From Thermoprotei archaeon (GTDB taxonomy: Archaea; Thermoproteota; Thermoprotei_A; Sulfolobales; WANQ01): a stretch of 5,431 nt of DNA. Position 1 is the stretch's first letter. Every line of letters starts with the position of its first letter. This document shows positions 4,366-5,431 of this stretch, one piece after another. The stretch spans positions 1 to 5,431 of the forward strand of contig JALWGO010000033.1 in the NCBI GenBank assembly GCA_027038805.1, in the 5' to 3' direction. A program made the translations under genes and the position numbers. The notes beneath the pieces are model-generated. The model was not told the DNA's origin. It saw nothing but the letters and a program-made list of their open reading frames with translations, and did no database searches.

Positions 4366-5431
4366 ATGAATTTTGGAGAGCATGAGAAAACTAGAGTAAT
4401 TGAAGAAGGAGGCGTCAAAGTAGTGAAGGCAACCACAGTCCTAGAGACATTGAATGTAGATAAGCTTAGGAGAAGCATAGCTAAGGCTGTCCTCTCAGCA
4501 GGGCTAGGGGAAAGCGATGTCCAGGATATTCTAGATGAGGTATTAAAGAGTATAGTCGAGAGAAAGAAAGTTACAACAAAGGACATACGTGATCTCGTTG
4601 AAAAGGCAATGGTTTCAAGGATAGTGAAGAACCCTAAGTGGGAGGAGGCTGCGAAGCGCTATTTGCTTGCTAGAATATATAATCAGGTATACGGTAAGGG
4701 GAAGTGGAGGGACTTTGACCCAAGGGACTTGAGGTTAACCTATAATGCGTTAAAACTCTTGGAGATAAGGTATCTGCTCAAAGACCCCGAGACCCAGAGG
4801 ATAATTGAGACACCACAGATGCTTTTCCGCAGAGTGGCAAGACATCTCGCTCGTGTTGAGAGACTATACGGTAAGAGTGAGGAAGAAGTAAAAAGGATTG
4901 AAGATGAATTCTACCGTATCCTAAGCGAGCTACGCTTCATACCGAATACCCCAACACTAATGAACGCTGAGACCAGGCTCGGAATACTATCCGCGTGCTT
5001 CGTCATCCCGGTTAGAGATGCTCTGTCCACACCAGACGGCGAAGGGATAATGGATGCTGTAAGGGCTATGGCTTTGATACAGCAACAGGGTGGTGGAACG
5101 GGCTTCGACTTCAGCGAGCTGAGACCAGAGGGAGATGTTGTAGCTAGCACAAGTGGGGTTGCTAGTGGACCCTTATCGTTTATGAGGCTCTTCGACACGG
5201 TTACAGATGTTATCAAGCAAGGTGGGAAGCGTCGTGGAGCCAATATGGGGGTAATGCACGTATGGCACCCGGACATAGAGAAGTTCATAAAGGCTAAGAC
5301 GGGGGAGGCTAAGGAGAAAGTCTTACAGAACTTCAATATAAGTGTTGGAGTCTACGATGAGTTCATGAAAGCAGTACTAGAGGGGAGGGAGTGGAAGCTC
5401 GTTAACCCGAGGAAAACCTTCCTCAAACCCG
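4366..5431 (+). CDS. nrdJ: Class II (adenosylcobalamin-dependent) ribonucleoside-diphosphate/triphosphate reductase, N-terminal 355 residues, truncated by window edge
   Basis: The enzyme reduces ribonucleotides to deoxyribonucleotides in the cytoplasm; class II enzymes generate the catalytic thiyl radical with adenosylcobalamin and need no NrdB subunit. Residues about 17-110 form an ATP-cone-like domain, the allosteric activity site. The reductase barrel follows: RFIPNTPTLMNAE (190-202), LGILSACFVIPV (205-216) with Cys211 as the N-terminal active-site redox cysteine, QQQGGGTGFDFSELRPEGD (239-257), VASGPLSFMRLFDTVTDVIK (265-284), QGGKRRGANMGVM (285-297) and HPDIEKFIKAK (301-311). The QQGGGTGFDFSELRP and DVIKQGGKRRGANMG wording is characteristic of class II rather than class I enzymes. 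The catalytic-loop cysteine, Asn and Glu and the C-terminal redox cysteines lie beyond the window, so full function cannot be checked here. The ATG at 4366 is set by the GAGGTTGA ribosome site. The nucleotide-binding signature KRDG of the ATP-cone is altered (see findings). Confidence 0.95.
   Translation, partial: MNFGEHEKTRVIEEGGVKVVKATTVLETLNVDKLRRSIAKAVLSAGLGESDVQDILDEVLKSIVERKKVTTKDIRDLVEKAMVSRIVKNPKWEEAAKRYLLARIYNQVYGKGKWRDFDPRDLRLTYNALKLLEIRYLLKDPETQRIIETPQMLFRRVARHLARVERLYGKSEEEVKRIEDEFYRILSELRFIPNTPTLMNAETRLGILSACFVIPVRDALSTPDGEGIMDAVRAMALIQQQGGGTGFDFSELRPEGDVVASTSGVASGPLSFMRLFDTVTDVIKQGGKRRGANMGVMHVWHPDIEKFIKAKTGEAKEKVLQNFNISVGVYDEFMKAVLEGREWKLVNPRKTFLKP

Noticed and set aside
4911..5336. 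Minus-strand 141-aa frame, and another at 4347-4586
   Set aside because: Both are antisense to the strongly conserved nrdJ coding sequence.

Overview
The window looks like a piece of a hyperthermophilic crenarchaeal chromosome, probably from or near the Desulfurococcales. This rests on a group II chaperonin (thermosome) gene, promoters of BRE/TATA type with short leaders or none, Shine-Dalgarno motifs of GGTG/GAGG type, AGG/AGA/ATA-rich codon use, a class II ribonucleotide reductase, and several small genes with no bacterial counterpart that I recognise. No species can be named from sequence alone. I see no mobile element, CRISPR array, tRNA or rRNA.

Layout. (1) Positions 1-1021, minus strand: the first 340 residues of a thermosome subunit, whose 3' end lies outside the window. 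(2) A compact divergent promoter region (1022-1150) separates it from a two-gene plus-strand operon: a 110-residue acidic helical protein of unknown function (1151-1483), then, overlapping it and starting at TTG with a strong Shine-Dalgarno, a 318-residue relative of the tRNA 2-thiolation enzyme Ncs6/TtuA (1464-2420). This relative keeps the N-terminal zinc finger and overall layout but has lost the PP-loop ATPase motif and most catalytic cysteines. (3) A convergent minus-strand operon, whose last gene overlaps the end of the TtuA-like gene by 44 bp: a zinc-ribbon protein (2733-3443, probably starting further upstream near 3560) coupled by TAATG to a thioredoxin-fold protein with no cysteines (2377-2733). 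(4) A 190-bp AT-rich spacer with promoter-like elements. (5) A 106-residue minus-strand orphan (3751-4071). (6) A roughly 290-bp AT-rich intergenic region with short palindromes and a tandem direct repeat. (7) From 4366 on the plus strand, the first 355 residues of an adenosylcobalamin-dependent (class II) ribonucleotide reductase with an N-terminal ATP-cone-like domain; it runs out of the window.

How the genes may work together. Thermosome (protein folding) and NrdJ (dNTP supply) are independent housekeeping genes. The middle part is less ordinary: a catalytically degenerate thiolation-enzyme relative and a cysteine-free thioredoxin-fold protein sit tail to tail, each paired with a small or zinc-binding partner of unknown role. 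The most notable observations are this apparent TtuA/Ncs6 pseudoenzyme and a sharp codon-usage mosaic inside the thermosome gene that suggests gene conversion between chaperonin paralogues.
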